A DNA stretch of 64,000 bases from NCBI RefSeq assembly GCF_028473145.1, contig NZ_CP092370.1, positions 496,001 to 560,000 on the forward strand, written 5' to 3'. The stretch comes from Flavobacterium sp. CBA20B-1. GTDB taxonomy: Bacteria; Bacteroidota; Bacteroidia; Flavobacteriales; Flavobacteriaceae. Position numbers and translations under genes: made by a program. Under the pieces are notes generated by a model that was not told where the DNA came from, searched no databases, and saw only the letters and a list, made by a program, of their open reading frames with translations. Every line of letters starts with the position of its first letter. The stretch's first letter is position 1. Below, one piece after another: positions 52,591 through 60,801 of this stretch.

Positions 52591-53721
52591 TTATAACAAT
52601 GTTAACAAATATCCCAAAACGGAACCACCCAAAACTACAAATGCACTGTTCATTTTTTTAAAGCTAAATACAGTAGCAATGCTTAAAAAAGTTATTAAAA
52701 GGCTGCGCCAGTCGGTAATGGTATCTTTTCCCATTTCAAAACAAACGGCTACTATCAGGGCAACAGAAGCCACATTCACGGCATCTAAAAAAACTGATAA
52801 TAGTTTAGAGTTTCGCATTTTCTTCACAATTGGGTTGAGCAACGCCACAAACACAAAGGAGGGTAAAAATATGGCGATTGTTGAAACGATTGCGCCTGAA
52901 AAACCATTAATTTGATAACCGATAAATGTTACCGACGAAAAAACGGGACCGGGAGTAAATTGCCCTACTGCAATGGCATCAATCAATTGTTGTTTTGTTA
53001 AAAGCCCAGTTGCTACTAATTCTGTGTCGAGAAATGCAAACAAAACATAACCGCTTCCATAAAGTATTGCACCAATTTTTAGAAAAATCCAAAACAAATT
53101 GGCATTGGTTGCAGAAAGTACCGTTGTGTTTGAAATTTGTAAGAGAGTTATTGGGAAAAAACTAGTGAGAGCGTGTGGCTTTCTGTTTTTAAAATATGCT
53201 AAAGTCAATGCCAGAAACCCTGCACCAAACATCAAATATATTTCATTAATTCCGAATAAAGAGCCTACTAAAACCCCGATGCCGATAAGAATAAGCAATG
53301 TTGATTTTAACGATTTTTTTGCCAATGGAAAAATGGCTCCTAAAATAATGGCAATAATGGCTGGTTTTATCCCGTAAATAAATGGTTGTACTTTTGGAAG
53401 TTGTCCGTATTGTTTATAGAGATAAGCAAAAAATCCTGTAATAAAAACGGCAGGTAAAATAAAACAGAGACCTGCAACAATCAATCCTTTCCAACCGCCT
53501 TTTTCGTGCCCAATATGAATCGCCATTTCGGTACTATTGGGTCCCGGAATCAAATTGGTGGCACCTATCAAGTCTAAAAAGTGTTGTTCGGTAAACCATT
53601 TTCTTTTTTCAATAACTTCCTTCCGCATCATAGCAATATGAGCAGCTGGTCCACCAAACCCTATAACGCCCAATTTTAAAAATAGCTGAGCAATATCTTT
53701 TAAAGAAGCATCTTTTTCCAT
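52591..53721 (-). CDS. chrA: Chromate transporter ChrA (two-domain form)
   Basis: 376 aa with two Chromate_transp repeats. First half: KLGVIGFGGPAAHIAMMRKE and NLIPGPNSTEMAIHIGHEKG; second half: IGAILYGSGYVLFAFLDTEL and AIAVGQFTPGPVFSSVTFIG. About 10-12 membrane helices. Exports chromate (and perhaps other oxyanions) through the inner membrane. It is the last gene of the arsenic operon, 13 bp after the ACR3 gene, an unusual position. Confidence 0.92.
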   Translation of the reverse strand: MEKDASLKDIAQLFLKLGVIGFGGPAAHIAMMRKEVIEKRKWFTEQHFLDLIGATNLIPGPNSTEMAIHIGHEKGGWKGLIVAGLCFILPAVFITGFFAYLYKQYGQLPKVQPFIYGIKPAIIAIILGAIFPLAKKSLKSTLLILIGIGVLVGSLFGINEIYLMFGAGFLALTLAYFKNRKPHALTSFFPITLLQISNTTVLSATNANLFWIFLKIGAILYGSGYVLFAFLDTELVATGLLTKQQLIDAIAVGQFTPGPVFSSVTFIGYQINGFSGAIVSTIAIFLPSFVFVALLNPIVKKMRNSKLLSVFLDAVNVASVALIVAVCFEMGKDTITDWRSLLITFLSIATVFSFKKMNSAFVVLGGSVLGYLLTLL

Positions 53722-53734
53722 TTTCTGTTAAATT

Positions 53735-54766
53735 CTAGCTGTAAAATCTCTTTTGCAACCACAAACTGGCTTTTACCAGTAATATCAACACCGGAACTTC
53801 TACCAATGGTCCAATCACACCTACGAATGCTTGCGGCGAATGAATACCGAAAACCGCTATTGAAACCGCTATTGCCAATTCAAAGTTATTGCCTGTGGCT
53901 GTAAATGCAATCGAAGCATTTTTATCATAAGGAACTTTTAAAGCTTTGTTTATGAAGAAACTCACGAAAAACATCAATACAAAATAGATGATTAATGGTA
54001 TAGCAACTTTAACCACATCCATTGGTAATTCTACAATTTTATCACCTTTTAAACTAAACATTAACACAATTGTAAACAGCAACGCATATAAAGTAAGTGG
54101 CGAAATAGCTGGTATAAATTTTCTGTTGAACCATTCTATTCCTTTAGATTTTACCAAAAAGAATCGACTTAAAAACCCTGCTGCAAACGGAATACCCAAA
54201 TAAATCAATACACTTTCTGTGACATCTTTCATCGACACGCTTACGTTGAATTGTGCTAATCCTAATTGAGCAGGCAAAACGTTGATGAACAGCCACACCA
54301 AAAAACTGTATGAAAATATCTGAAAAACACTGTTTAAAGCTACCAACATTGCTGTATATTCACGGTTTGCCTTTGCTAAATCGCTCCACACAATCACCAT
54401 TGCAATGCATCTTGCCAAACCAATCAATATTAAACCGGTCATGTAATCAGGATCGTTTCGCAGAAATAAAACAGCTAAACCAAACATTAATAATGTGCCA
54501 ACCACCCAATTCAACAATAATGAAATGCCAATTACTTTTTTATCTTTGAATGCTTTCGGCAGTATGTTGTAATCTACTTTTGCCAATGGCGGATACATCA
54601 TCAAAATCAATCCAATTGCTAATGGAATATTAGTAGTGCCGGTTGATAAATTGTCGAAAATTTTGGAGATGTCTGGAAACAGATTGCCCAACAACACACC
54701 AACCGCCATTGCGAGAAATATCCATAATGTGAGGTATCGATCTAAAAATTTAAGTTTTGGTTGCAT
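53735..54766 (-). CDS. arsB: ACR3-family arsenite efflux transporter
   Basis: 343 aa, ten predicted helices of the bile/arsenite/riboflavin (BART) superfamily. Seen: GVLLGNLFPDISKIFDNLS, GLILMMYPPLAKVDYNIL, GLARCIAMVIVWSDLAKANR (conserved Cys needed for As(III) transport) and FTATGNNFELAIAVSIAVFG (Glu). Extrudes arsenite. Start lies 2 bp from the stop of the reductase-like gene, tight operon. Confidence 0.95.
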   Translation of the reverse strand: MQPKLKFLDRYLTLWIFLAMAVGVLLGNLFPDISKIFDNLSTGTTNIPLAIGLILMMYPPLAKVDYNILPKAFKDKKVIGISLLLNWVVGTLLMFGLAVLFLRNDPDYMTGLILIGLARCIAMVIVWSDLAKANREYTAMLVALNSVFQIFSYSFLVWLFINVLPAQLGLAQFNVSVSMKDVTESVLIYLGIPFAAGFLSRFFLVKSKGIEWFNRKFIPAISPLTLYALLFTIVLMFSLKGDKIVELPMDVVKVAIPLIIYFVLMFFVSFFINKALKVPYDKNASIAFTATGNNFELAIAVSIAVFGIHSPQAFVGVIGPLVEVPVLILLVKASLWLQKRFYS

Positions 54767-54768
54767 TT

Positions 54769-55374
54769 TTATAAATTGATTTTTGAAAAAACATAAAACA
54801 TTTCAGCTGCAATTTGCAAACTGCGTTCAGCATAAACTTTTGATTGCTCTGGCGAATTGTCGGCTATTTTTGGGTCTTCAAATGTGATTGGTATTCTTTT
54901 TTCAGCTCCGGAAATAAAAGGGCAACCACCATCTGCTTGTGAACAGGTCATCACTGCTGCAAATGCTGATTTTGGGTTAAAATCATCGTCGTATTTTTTT
55001 GAAAAACCAATAATCGACATGCTGTTTTCATTGTATTTTATCGCATAAACGGGGTTATTTCCTTCGGATAATTTAAGAATATTAAAACCTTGATTTTGCA
55101 AGGTATCTATTATGTTTGGATACACTGCAGTTGTTTCTGTTCCTCCGGAATAACATTGTATATGAGGAATATGGAAATGCGCAGCAGCCACTTGTGCCCA
55201 AATTTGTGCCAAATGACTTCTGCGCGAATTGTGTGTACAAATGAAGTTTATATTTATTTCTTGCTTATCTGCTGTTTTTTGCTGCACGAAATCGATAAGC
55301 GGTTGTAAAATATTTTTTCTTTCTGCCGGAATAGGAGGTAAGCTTTCGATGGTTTTTGATAAGAATGGATACAT
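54769..55374 (-). CDS. Arsenate reductase-like low-molecular-weight phosphatase
   Basis: 201 aa. Phosphate loop NFICTHNSRRSHLAQIW (C-x5-R-S) identifies the LMW-PTP/thioredoxin-type ArsC fold; later cysteines in MTCSQADGGCPFISGAEKR probably provide the resolving thiols. Longer than typical ArsC (~130-140 aa) by an N-terminal helical extension. In the arsenic operon it would reduce arsenate to arsenite for export by ACR3. Confidence 0.88.
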   Translation of the reverse strand: MYPFLSKTIESLPPIPAERKNILQPLIDFVQQKTADKQEININFICTHNSRRSHLAQIWAQVAAAHFHIPHIQCYSGGTETTAVYPNIIDTLQNQGFNILKLSEGNNPVYAIKYNENSMSIIGFSKKYDDDFNPKSAFAAVMTCSQADGGCPFISGAEKRIPITFEDPKIADNSPEQSKVYAERSLQIAAEMFYVFSKINL

Positions 55375-55392
55375 AAAATTAAATGTTTTAAA

Positions 55393-55866
55393 TTAACAAC
55401 ATCCGCCGCCCGGAGTGCATGAATTACTGGTATTCACAGATAAATCTTCCAAATTCTTTTTTTGTTTTTCTGATGGAATTCCACAAGCATCTTCTGCCAA
55501 GCAAGCCGTAGTTTTATTTTTCAATACAAATGTTTTTCCATTGAAATCTAAATCAAATTTGCCGATGGTTTCCACTTGATATTCCACTTCAATTTCCGCA
55601 TCTTCTATTCCTAATTTTTCTTCAGAAAGTTTAATAATGTTTAAAAGTTTGGTAGGTTTTAATCGATGGTTGTAATCATCGGCATTCCATAATTGAAAAT
55701 TTATAACTTTTTCGGTGCGAACCACCCCGCCGCAATCAATAAATTTTTTGGTGATTTGTCCTACTTCTGTTACGTGAAAATGTTCGGGTACAAACGTTCC
55801 ATTTTCTAATTGAAATGCAACATTTTCCAATGTTGGTAAAATTTCTTTAATGGTTGATAATTTCAT
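55393..55866 (-). CDS. DUF6428 family protein of the arsenic operon
   Basis: 157 aa. Seen: KEILPTLENVAFQLENGTFV, VPEHFHVTEVGQITKKFIDC, and a Cys-rich C-terminus (ACLAEDACGIP ... CTPGGGCC). The vicinal Cys pair at the very end could bind As(III) or another soft metal. Found next to ars genes in Bacteroidota; role not established. Its own operator/promoter (55890-55905) separates it from arsR. Confidence 0.8.
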   Translation of the reverse strand: MKLSTIKEILPTLENVAFQLENGTFVPEHFHVTEVGQITKKFIDCGGVVRTEKVINFQLWNADDYNHRLKPTKLLNIIKLSEEKLGIEDAEIEVEYQVETIGKFDLDFNGKTFVLKNKTTACLAEDACGIPSEKQKKNLEDLSVNTSNSCTPGGGCC

Positions 55867-55889
55867 GTTATTGAATGTTAAATTGTTTT

Positions 55890-55905
55890 ATTGCAATATT
55901 ACGAT
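55890..55905. promoter_or_regulatory. Putative ArsR operator upstream of the arsenic operon
   Basis: ATTGCAATATTACGAT, 12 of 16 positions self-complementary. The identical 16-mer lies upstream of arsR (56272-56287). On the minus strand it contains TAATATTG, a one-mismatch -7 box, so repressor binding would block polymerase. Confidence 0.65.
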
Positions 55906-55926
55906 TAATAAAATTAAAAAAATGCC

Positions 55927-56256
55927 CTAGCAACATTTCTTAACACTTACATCATCTTTAAAAAACACAAGCAATTCGTTTTTTAGCGAAAGCCACACGG
56001 TTTCATCTATGCAATAGCATACGCTGGTTCCTTCAATGGTTCCTTTAATAATGCCCATGCTTTTTAATTCTCTTAGATGTTGCGAAATAGTAGCTTGTGC
56101 CAACCCCAATTCTTCTACCAAATCATTGCATATACAAGCATTTTGCTTCATAATATGTTGAATAATAGCAATGCGGGCAGGATGTGCCAAAGCTTTAAAG
56201 ATAGCAGCCAATCGGTTTTGTTGTTCGTTGAATATTTCGGTTTTGGTAACACCCAT
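55927..56256 (-). CDS. arsR: ArsR-family metalloregulator
   Basis: 109 aa winged helix. MKQNACICNDLVEELGLAQA carries the alpha-3 metal Cys pair (C-x-C, as in ELCVCDL of ArsR) and is followed by the recognition helix QATISQHLRELKSMG. Extra cysteines occur in SVCYCID and at the C-terminus (SVKKCC). Arsenite binding would release it from the operators at 56272 and 55890. Start ATG at 56256, 15 bp downstream of its operator. Confidence 0.92.
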   Translation of the reverse strand: MGVTKTEIFNEQQNRLAAIFKALAHPARIAIIQHIMKQNACICNDLVEELGLAQATISQHLRELKSMGIIKGTIEGTSVCYCIDETVWLSLKNELLVFFKDDVSVKKCC

Positions 56257-56271
56257 TTTTTTATTTATTAT

Positions 56272-56287
56272 ATTGCAATATTACGAT
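56272..56287. promoter_or_regulatory. Putative ArsR operator upstream of arsR
   Basis: ATTGCAATATTACGAT, identical to 55890-55905; overlaps a TAATATTG -7-like box on the minus strand, 15 bp before the arsR ATG. Indicates autoregulation. Confidence 0.65.
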
Positions 56288-56363
56288 AAATAATGTTTAC
56301 GAAAAATTTTAAGCGGATTTTTTTTATTTATCTTTATCTAAATTTAATCCACTATTTCTTCGT

Positions 56364-57899
56364 TTATTTGTTGGTCATCACCTTGTATGTGGGATCTTCT
56401 ATAATGTTTATTGCAATGACGCTGTCGGCATTTTTTAATAAACGTCTGCAATCTTCACTTAAATGCTTTAATTGTACTTTTTTCCCTTGTTTATGGTACT
56501 TTTCGGTAATTTTATTTAGTGCTTCAATAGCCGACATATCCACAATTCTGCTCTCTTTAAAATCGATAATCACTTCCTCAGGGTCATTTATTAAATCGAA
56601 TTTTTCTAAAAAAGCAGTTGTTGAACCAAAGAAAAGTGGTCCATAAATCTCGTAATGTTTCACTCCGTTTTCATCGATATATTTTCGGGCTCTTATTCGT
56701 TTGGCACTTTCCCAAGCAAAAACCAGCGCCGATACCACAACACCCACTAAAACCGCCAAAGCTAAATTGTGACGCATGATGGTTATTAAAGCTACTAAAA
56801 TTCCTACAAAAATATCGTGACGCGGCATTTTATTAATGATTCTAAAACTCACCCATTCAAAAGTGCCAATAGCAACCATCATCATTACACCAACCAATGC
56901 TGCCATGGGAATTTGCTCAATCACAGGACCTGCAACTAAAATAATTAGCAAAATAGCTATTGATGCAACAATTGAAGAGAGTCTGGCTCTGCCACCTGCG
57001 CCCACATTTACTAATGTTTGGGCAACCATGGCACAACCGCCCATTCCACCAAAAAACCCATTTGTAATATTTGCTAATCCCTGAGCAGCAGCTTCACGAT
57101 TCGATTGCCCTTTCGTATTCGTAATTTCGTCAACCATATTAAGTGTAAGCAAAGTTTCGATTAATCCCACACCTGCCATAACCAATGCATACGGAAAAAT
57201 AATTTGGAGTGTTTCCAATGTAAAAGGTATTTGAGGGATGTGAAACGATGGAAGCGATCCGCTGACCGATGCAATGTCAATTACTTTTTTAGTCTCAATT
57301 CCAAAAAAATAAACAATGCCAAACACCACCAATATTGCTACTAAAGATGCTGGAACAGCTTTGGTAAACTTAGGTAAAACAAACACAATTGCTATGGTTA
57401 GCAGTGTTAGTCCGCCCATTGTATAAAGTGCCGATCCACTCATCCAACTTTCTACACCATTTTCCACAATTTTAAATTGAGCAACTTGTGCCATGAAAAT
57501 AATTACTGCAAGTCCGTTTAAAAAACCAAACATTACAGGCTGCGGGATTAAGCGTACAAATTTACCCAACTTAAAAATTCCTACCAACATTTGCATGATA
57601 CCTGCCAAAACAATTGCCGCAAACAAATATTCCACTCCATGCGAAGCAGCCAACGCAATGAGCACCACAACAGTTGCACCGGCACCTCCGGAAACCATTC
57701 CTGGTCTGCCCCCAAAAACGGCGGTAACAATTCCCATTAAAAAGGCTGCGTATAAACCAGTTAATGGTGATAAACCGGCTAATATTGCAAAGGATAAAGA
57801 CTCTGGCACCATGGTCATGGCTACTGCTAGTCCTGCTAAAATTTCGTTTTTATAATCGACTTTTTGTTTGAAATCAAATAAATTGATGATTTTTTGCAT
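56364..57899 (-). CDS. SulP family anion permease with STAS domain
   Basis: 511 aa. Residues 1-~400: SLC26/SulP membrane domain with NEILAGLAVAMTMVPESLSF, LTGLYAAFLMGIVTAVFGGR, and TNGFFGGMGGCAMVAQTLVN; residues ~410-505: STAS domain (EVIIDFKESRIVDMSAIEAL). Family members carry sulfate, bicarbonate or related anions. The adjacent ars/chr genes suggest that sulfate uptake or chromate/sulfate competition may be the point of this placement (inference). Its transcript ends 107 bp before arsR. Confidence 0.92.
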   Translation of the reverse strand: MQKIINLFDFKQKVDYKNEILAGLAVAMTMVPESLSFAILAGLSPLTGLYAAFLMGIVTAVFGGRPGMVSGGAGATVVVLIALAASHGVEYLFAAIVLAGIMQMLVGIFKLGKFVRLIPQPVMFGFLNGLAVIIFMAQVAQFKIVENGVESWMSGSALYTMGGLTLLTIAIVFVLPKFTKAVPASLVAILVVFGIVYFFGIETKKVIDIASVSGSLPSFHIPQIPFTLETLQIIFPYALVMAGVGLIETLLTLNMVDEITNTKGQSNREAAAQGLANITNGFFGGMGGCAMVAQTLVNVGAGGRARLSSIVASIAILLIILVAGPVIEQIPMAALVGVMMMVAIGTFEWVSFRIINKMPRHDIFVGILVALITIMRHNLALAVLVGVVVSALVFAWESAKRIRARKYIDENGVKHYEIYGPLFFGSTTAFLEKFDLINDPEEVIIDFKESRIVDMSAIEALNKITEKYHKQGKKVQLKHLSEDCRRLLKNADSVIAINIIEDPTYKVMTNK

Positions 57900-58239
57900 A
57901 AAGGTATATTTTGATAGATAGGGGAAGGAAAGACGCTTTTCGAAAACAATCTCCTTTTTTTAGAATCTATTATTAAAAATAAGCAAAATGATCCCGTTTA
58001 AAGACGGAGCTATTTAAACTGATGATGTGTTTTTATTGTAAAATCGAGCAAAATTACTGAAATATGAGCATCCATCAAAAATTATTATAATTTTATTAGT
58101 GTTTTTGGTTCGTTTTTTGAAAGGCTATTTGTTAAATATCTTGAGCCATTTTGCGTATGGAGGTATTTATTTGTAAATTGTAGAATGTGAATAACTGAAT
58201 CACTACTAAAAGTATAAATTTCTTAATTAAAATCAATAT
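57900..58239. other. 340-bp divergent intergenic region without a gene
   Basis: Separates SulP (-) from the hydroxylase gene (+). AT-rich. A weak hairpin CCGT-TTAAAG-ACGG occurs near 57995. Partial TAnnTTTG-like words near 58170 could serve the plus-strand gene, but none is a perfect match. No coding frame of note. Confidence 0.6.
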
Positions 58240-59145
58240 ATGAGTAATTTTTTTGGAGCATCACCAATTTCTTATGATGACATCAAGAATTTAGAAGCCC
58301 AATCGGGCGATTTAATCATCTATGCTATTCCTTTAATGGCTTTTTTTACAGGTTTGGAAATTTGGTATTCGTGGTATTCTAAAAGAAATAATTATTCCAC
58401 TAAAGAAAGCTTGGGTTCTTTGTTTGTTGGTTTGGGTAATGTGGTAATAAATTTAGCTTTTAAAGTAGGATTTATTTATGGAGCTGTTTACATATACAAT
58501 ACCGTTCCGTGGCGTATGGAATTCAATTGGTGGACATTAATTCCTTGTTTATTAATTTACGATTTATGCAGTTATATGGCACATCGTGTGTCGCATTTCA
58601 ATAGGTTTTTTTGGGCTACGCATGTGGTGCATCACAGTGCCGACCATTATAATTTAACGGTTTCTTTTCGTTTAAGTTGGGTGCAACACTTTAAGTTGTT
58701 GTTCTTTTTGCCGGTAGCTTTTTTGGGTTTTCATCCCGTAATCTTCTTTATTGTAAATCAAATTTCGGTATTGTTCCAATTTTGGCAACACACGGAATAT
58801 ATTGGTAAATTGCCACGTTTTTTCGAAAATATTTTTGTAACGCCTTCCAATCACAGGGTTCATCATGGGTCAGACGAAAAATACATTGATAAAAACTTTG
58901 GGGCTGTTTTTATTTTTTGGGATAAATTATTTGGTACCTATCAACCCGAAGAAGAACGACCAACGTATGGTATCACTACCAAAATTAATAATAAATGGAA
59001 TCCATTGTATTTAAACTTTCATGAATACGAAAGTATCGCCAGCGATGTGAAAGATGCAAAAAGCTTAAAAGAAAAGTTTTTTTATGTGTTTGGAAGTCCT
59101 GGAAAGATTGATAAATTAAAAAAGAAATCTGTAAAAGTTAAATAA
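58240..59145 (+). CDS. Sterol desaturase / fatty acid hydroxylase family membrane enzyme
   Basis: 301 aa, four to five membrane helices. The eight-histidine di-iron signature is complete: MAHRVSHFNRFFWATHVVHH (HxxxH and HxxHH) then SADHYN, and SNHRVHHGSDEKYIDKNFG. Family members oxidise sterols, fatty acids or alkylglycerol ethers; the GAVFIFWDKLFGTY ending is typical of the bacterial group. Substrate unknown. Convergent with the ncRNA candidate at 59193-59313. Confidence 0.88.
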   Translation: MSNFFGASPISYDDIKNLEAQSGDLIIYAIPLMAFFTGLEIWYSWYSKRNNYSTKESLGSLFVGLGNVVINLAFKVGFIYGAVYIYNTVPWRMEFNWWTLIPCLLIYDLCSYMAHRVSHFNRFFWATHVVHHSADHYNLTVSFRLSWVQHFKLLFFLPVAFLGFHPVIFFIVNQISVLFQFWQHTEYIGKLPRFFENIFVTPSNHRVHHGSDEKYIDKNFGAVFIFWDKLFGTYQPEEERPTYGITTKINNKWNPLYLNFHEYESIASDVKDAKSLKEKFFYVFGSPGKIDKLKKKSVKVK

Positions 59146-59192
59146 TCGTTCAGGGTTTGAAATCAACGTTTTAGAGAGATAAAAGGTGCGTT

Positions 59193-59313
59193 AAAAAAAA
59201 GTCCTCCGCGCAAATTAAATATCTCACCTTTTAATTCTCTTTGAGTAAAAAACCCCATTAGCGGAGGACCAAATGTCATTCTTTTAATAGAGTTTTTGAA
59301 TCAAAAAGGTGAG
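59193..59313 (-). ncRNA. Candidate ~121-nt structured small RNA
   Basis: Minus strand. A perfect -7 box TATATTTG (59325-59318) is followed 4 nt later by CTCACC, the predicted 5' end at 59313. Helix P1 pairs CTCACCTTTT (59313-59304) with AAAAGGTGAG (59232-59223), 10 bp; helix P2 pairs GTCCTCCGC (59269-59261) with GCGGAGGAC (59209-59201), 9 bp. Eight T's (59200-59193) follow P2 directly, as in a terminator. The order P1-P2-P1'-P2' means a pseudoknot or two alternative folds. P2 is the most GC-rich stretch in the gap. No start codon with a sensible frame. Could be a 6S-Flavo or another Rfam class; not identified. Confidence 0.6.
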
Positions 59314-59588
59314 TACGCAAATATAGAAACAAATTTATAAATCAAGCAAGTCTAGAACTAATAAAAATCTTTAAATATTAAATGCCACTGTTAATTTTAA
59401 AGCCTCGTTGCAAATGAAAACTCTATTATTTTTTTCAAAGTGCATTTAATTGCAGTGAATTTATAAAGCAGATAATGCTTACCTTAAAGATAAGCATTAC
59501 CCTAAAGAACTAAAGGTGAGGTCGCGTTTACTAATTCTTAAGAATTTGCAATTGCTAATCACTAAAATAGCTCTGTATTCTTATTTCT
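59314..59588. other. Intergenic region upstream of the ncRNA and downstream of DUF421
   Basis: Together with 59146-59313 this forms a 443-bp gap between convergent genes. It holds the ncRNA promoter (59318-59325), a hairpin AATGCTTA (59474-59481) / TAAGCATT (59491-59498), and no coding frame. Nothing else recognised. Confidence 0.55.
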
Positions 59589-60272
59589 TTAAAACGAAAT
59601 TTTTCTGTTTGATGCTTTCACCCATTCATTTCTGTTGCAAACCCTACACTTCATTGCATGCTCTTGATTATATGAAACCGTTTCTCCACAAAAGGTACAT
59701 GCATAAAAGATGCCAATTTCAAACGAATGTACAATATTTTTTAGGGAATCAGGCAGAATGGGCAACCCATATTTTGTTTGCTCTGTTTGGTAGAAATAAA
59801 CACTTATTTCGCCGGAAATCTCTAAAATTGCATATTCAACCTGACCAAGATGAAAAACACTGTTTCGACGCATTTCCATAAAAAATTCATCTTTACTTAA
59901 AGTTTCTTTTGAAAAATCTTCTATAGCAAATTTTCCTTTTTTAATGATATATACTTCTTTGCCTTCCACCACGTTTTCGAGCCACTTAAACTTAAAAACC
60001 AATAAGGTTAGCAATTTGTAGCAAACGGCAATTACGCAAAAAGCCACTAAAGCATTTAAAATACCAATTTCTTTATAAATCATAGGATCTCCCGCAGCAG
60101 ACCCCAATCCTAAAATCACAACTAATTCAAAAACAGATAATTGTTTTACACCTCGCTTGCCTAAAATGCGTAAGAAAATAAGGATGACTAAAAACATCAC
60201 AAAAGTTCTAAATGCTATTGAAAGCATAAACGTCCAATTATTTTTACCTAAAAGTAATCCTTCTAAATCCAT
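59589..60272 (-). CDS. DUF421 (YetF/YcaP-like) membrane protein
   Basis: 227 aa. Two to three N-terminal helices with FLRILGKRGVKQLSVFELVV and LGLGSAAGDPMIYKEIGILN, the DUF421 hallmark, then a soluble YetF-like domain (EDFSKETLSKDEFFMEMRRN). Unusual C-terminal extension with a Cys pattern (IFYACTFCGE ... MKCRVCNRNEW) that looks like a four-Cys zinc ribbon. Function of the family unknown. Confidence 0.85.
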   Translation of the reverse strand: MDLEGLLLGKNNWTFMLSIAFRTFVMFLVILIFLRILGKRGVKQLSVFELVVILGLGSAAGDPMIYKEIGILNALVAFCVIAVCYKLLTLLVFKFKWLENVVEGKEVYIIKKGKFAIEDFSKETLSKDEFFMEMRRNSVFHLGQVEYAILEISGEISVYFYQTEQTKYGLPILPDSLKNIVHSFEIGIFYACTFCGETVSYNQEHAMKCRVCNRNEWVKASNRKISF

Positions 60273-60412
60273 AAAAATGTTTGTTATGGTAGATTTTTAT
60301 CTATTTATTAATTGTAATTTTGGATCTTGGTGTTATTTAATTGACAAAATTATTGACTCAATTTGGGTATTTTTTGTACAAATAAGGTACAAATTCATCA
60401 ATAAAAAAAAAA

Positions 60413-60799
60413 TTACAATTTAATAAGCACGCCTTTTCGTTTAACGATATTTTTGTAATCCCACTGAATGTTTATCGATTTTTCCAACCAGCGTTCTAAA
60501 TCGGCAGCGATAATTTCATCTTCATGGTTATAAAAAATCGATGCGTCTTTAAATTTCGCTCCACGAACATTTAACAAATCTTCATCAAAATCTGCACCAC
60601 TCCAAAACATTAGTCGAATACCTGCTTTTTGTTTGCTGTAACCAACGATCGGGTTTCCGTTGATAAACCAAACTGGATGCCCATGCCAAATTTTACTTTC
60701 TGCATTTGAAAGGTTTTGAGATATAAGTTTGTTCAATACATTGCACACTTCTTGGTGTGGTTGCGTTTGCTTGCTGTTATAGCTTTCAAAAGTTTCCAT
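60413..60799 (-). CDS. DUF1801 domain protein
   Basis: 128 aa, soluble: WHGHPVWFINGNPIVGYSKQ and GIRLMFWSGADFDEDLLN are typical of the YdhG/DUF1801 fold. Function unknown. Its start is 2 bp from the stop of the SMUG2-like gene upstream, so the two are probably co-expressed. Confidence 0.8.
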   Translation of the reverse strand: METFESYNSKQTQPHQEVCNVLNKLISQNLSNAESKIWHGHPVWFINGNPIVGYSKQKAGIRLMFWSGADFDEDLLNVRGAKFKDASIFYNHEDEIIAADLERWLEKSINIQWDYKNIVKRKGVLIKL

Positions 60800-60801
60800 T
60801 T

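Noticed and set aside
56293..56646. Plus-strand 117-codon frame over the arsR upstream region and SulP 3' end
   Set aside because: Antisense shadow of the SulP STAS domain with no family character.
59474..59498. AATGCTTA/TAAGCATT hairpin as a terminator of DUF421
   Set aside because: No T-run on either side; kept only as a note in the intergenic entry.
59516..59881. Plus-strand 121-codon frame opposite the DUF421 gene
   Set aside because: Antisense to a well-supported gene; composition is that of a shadow frame.
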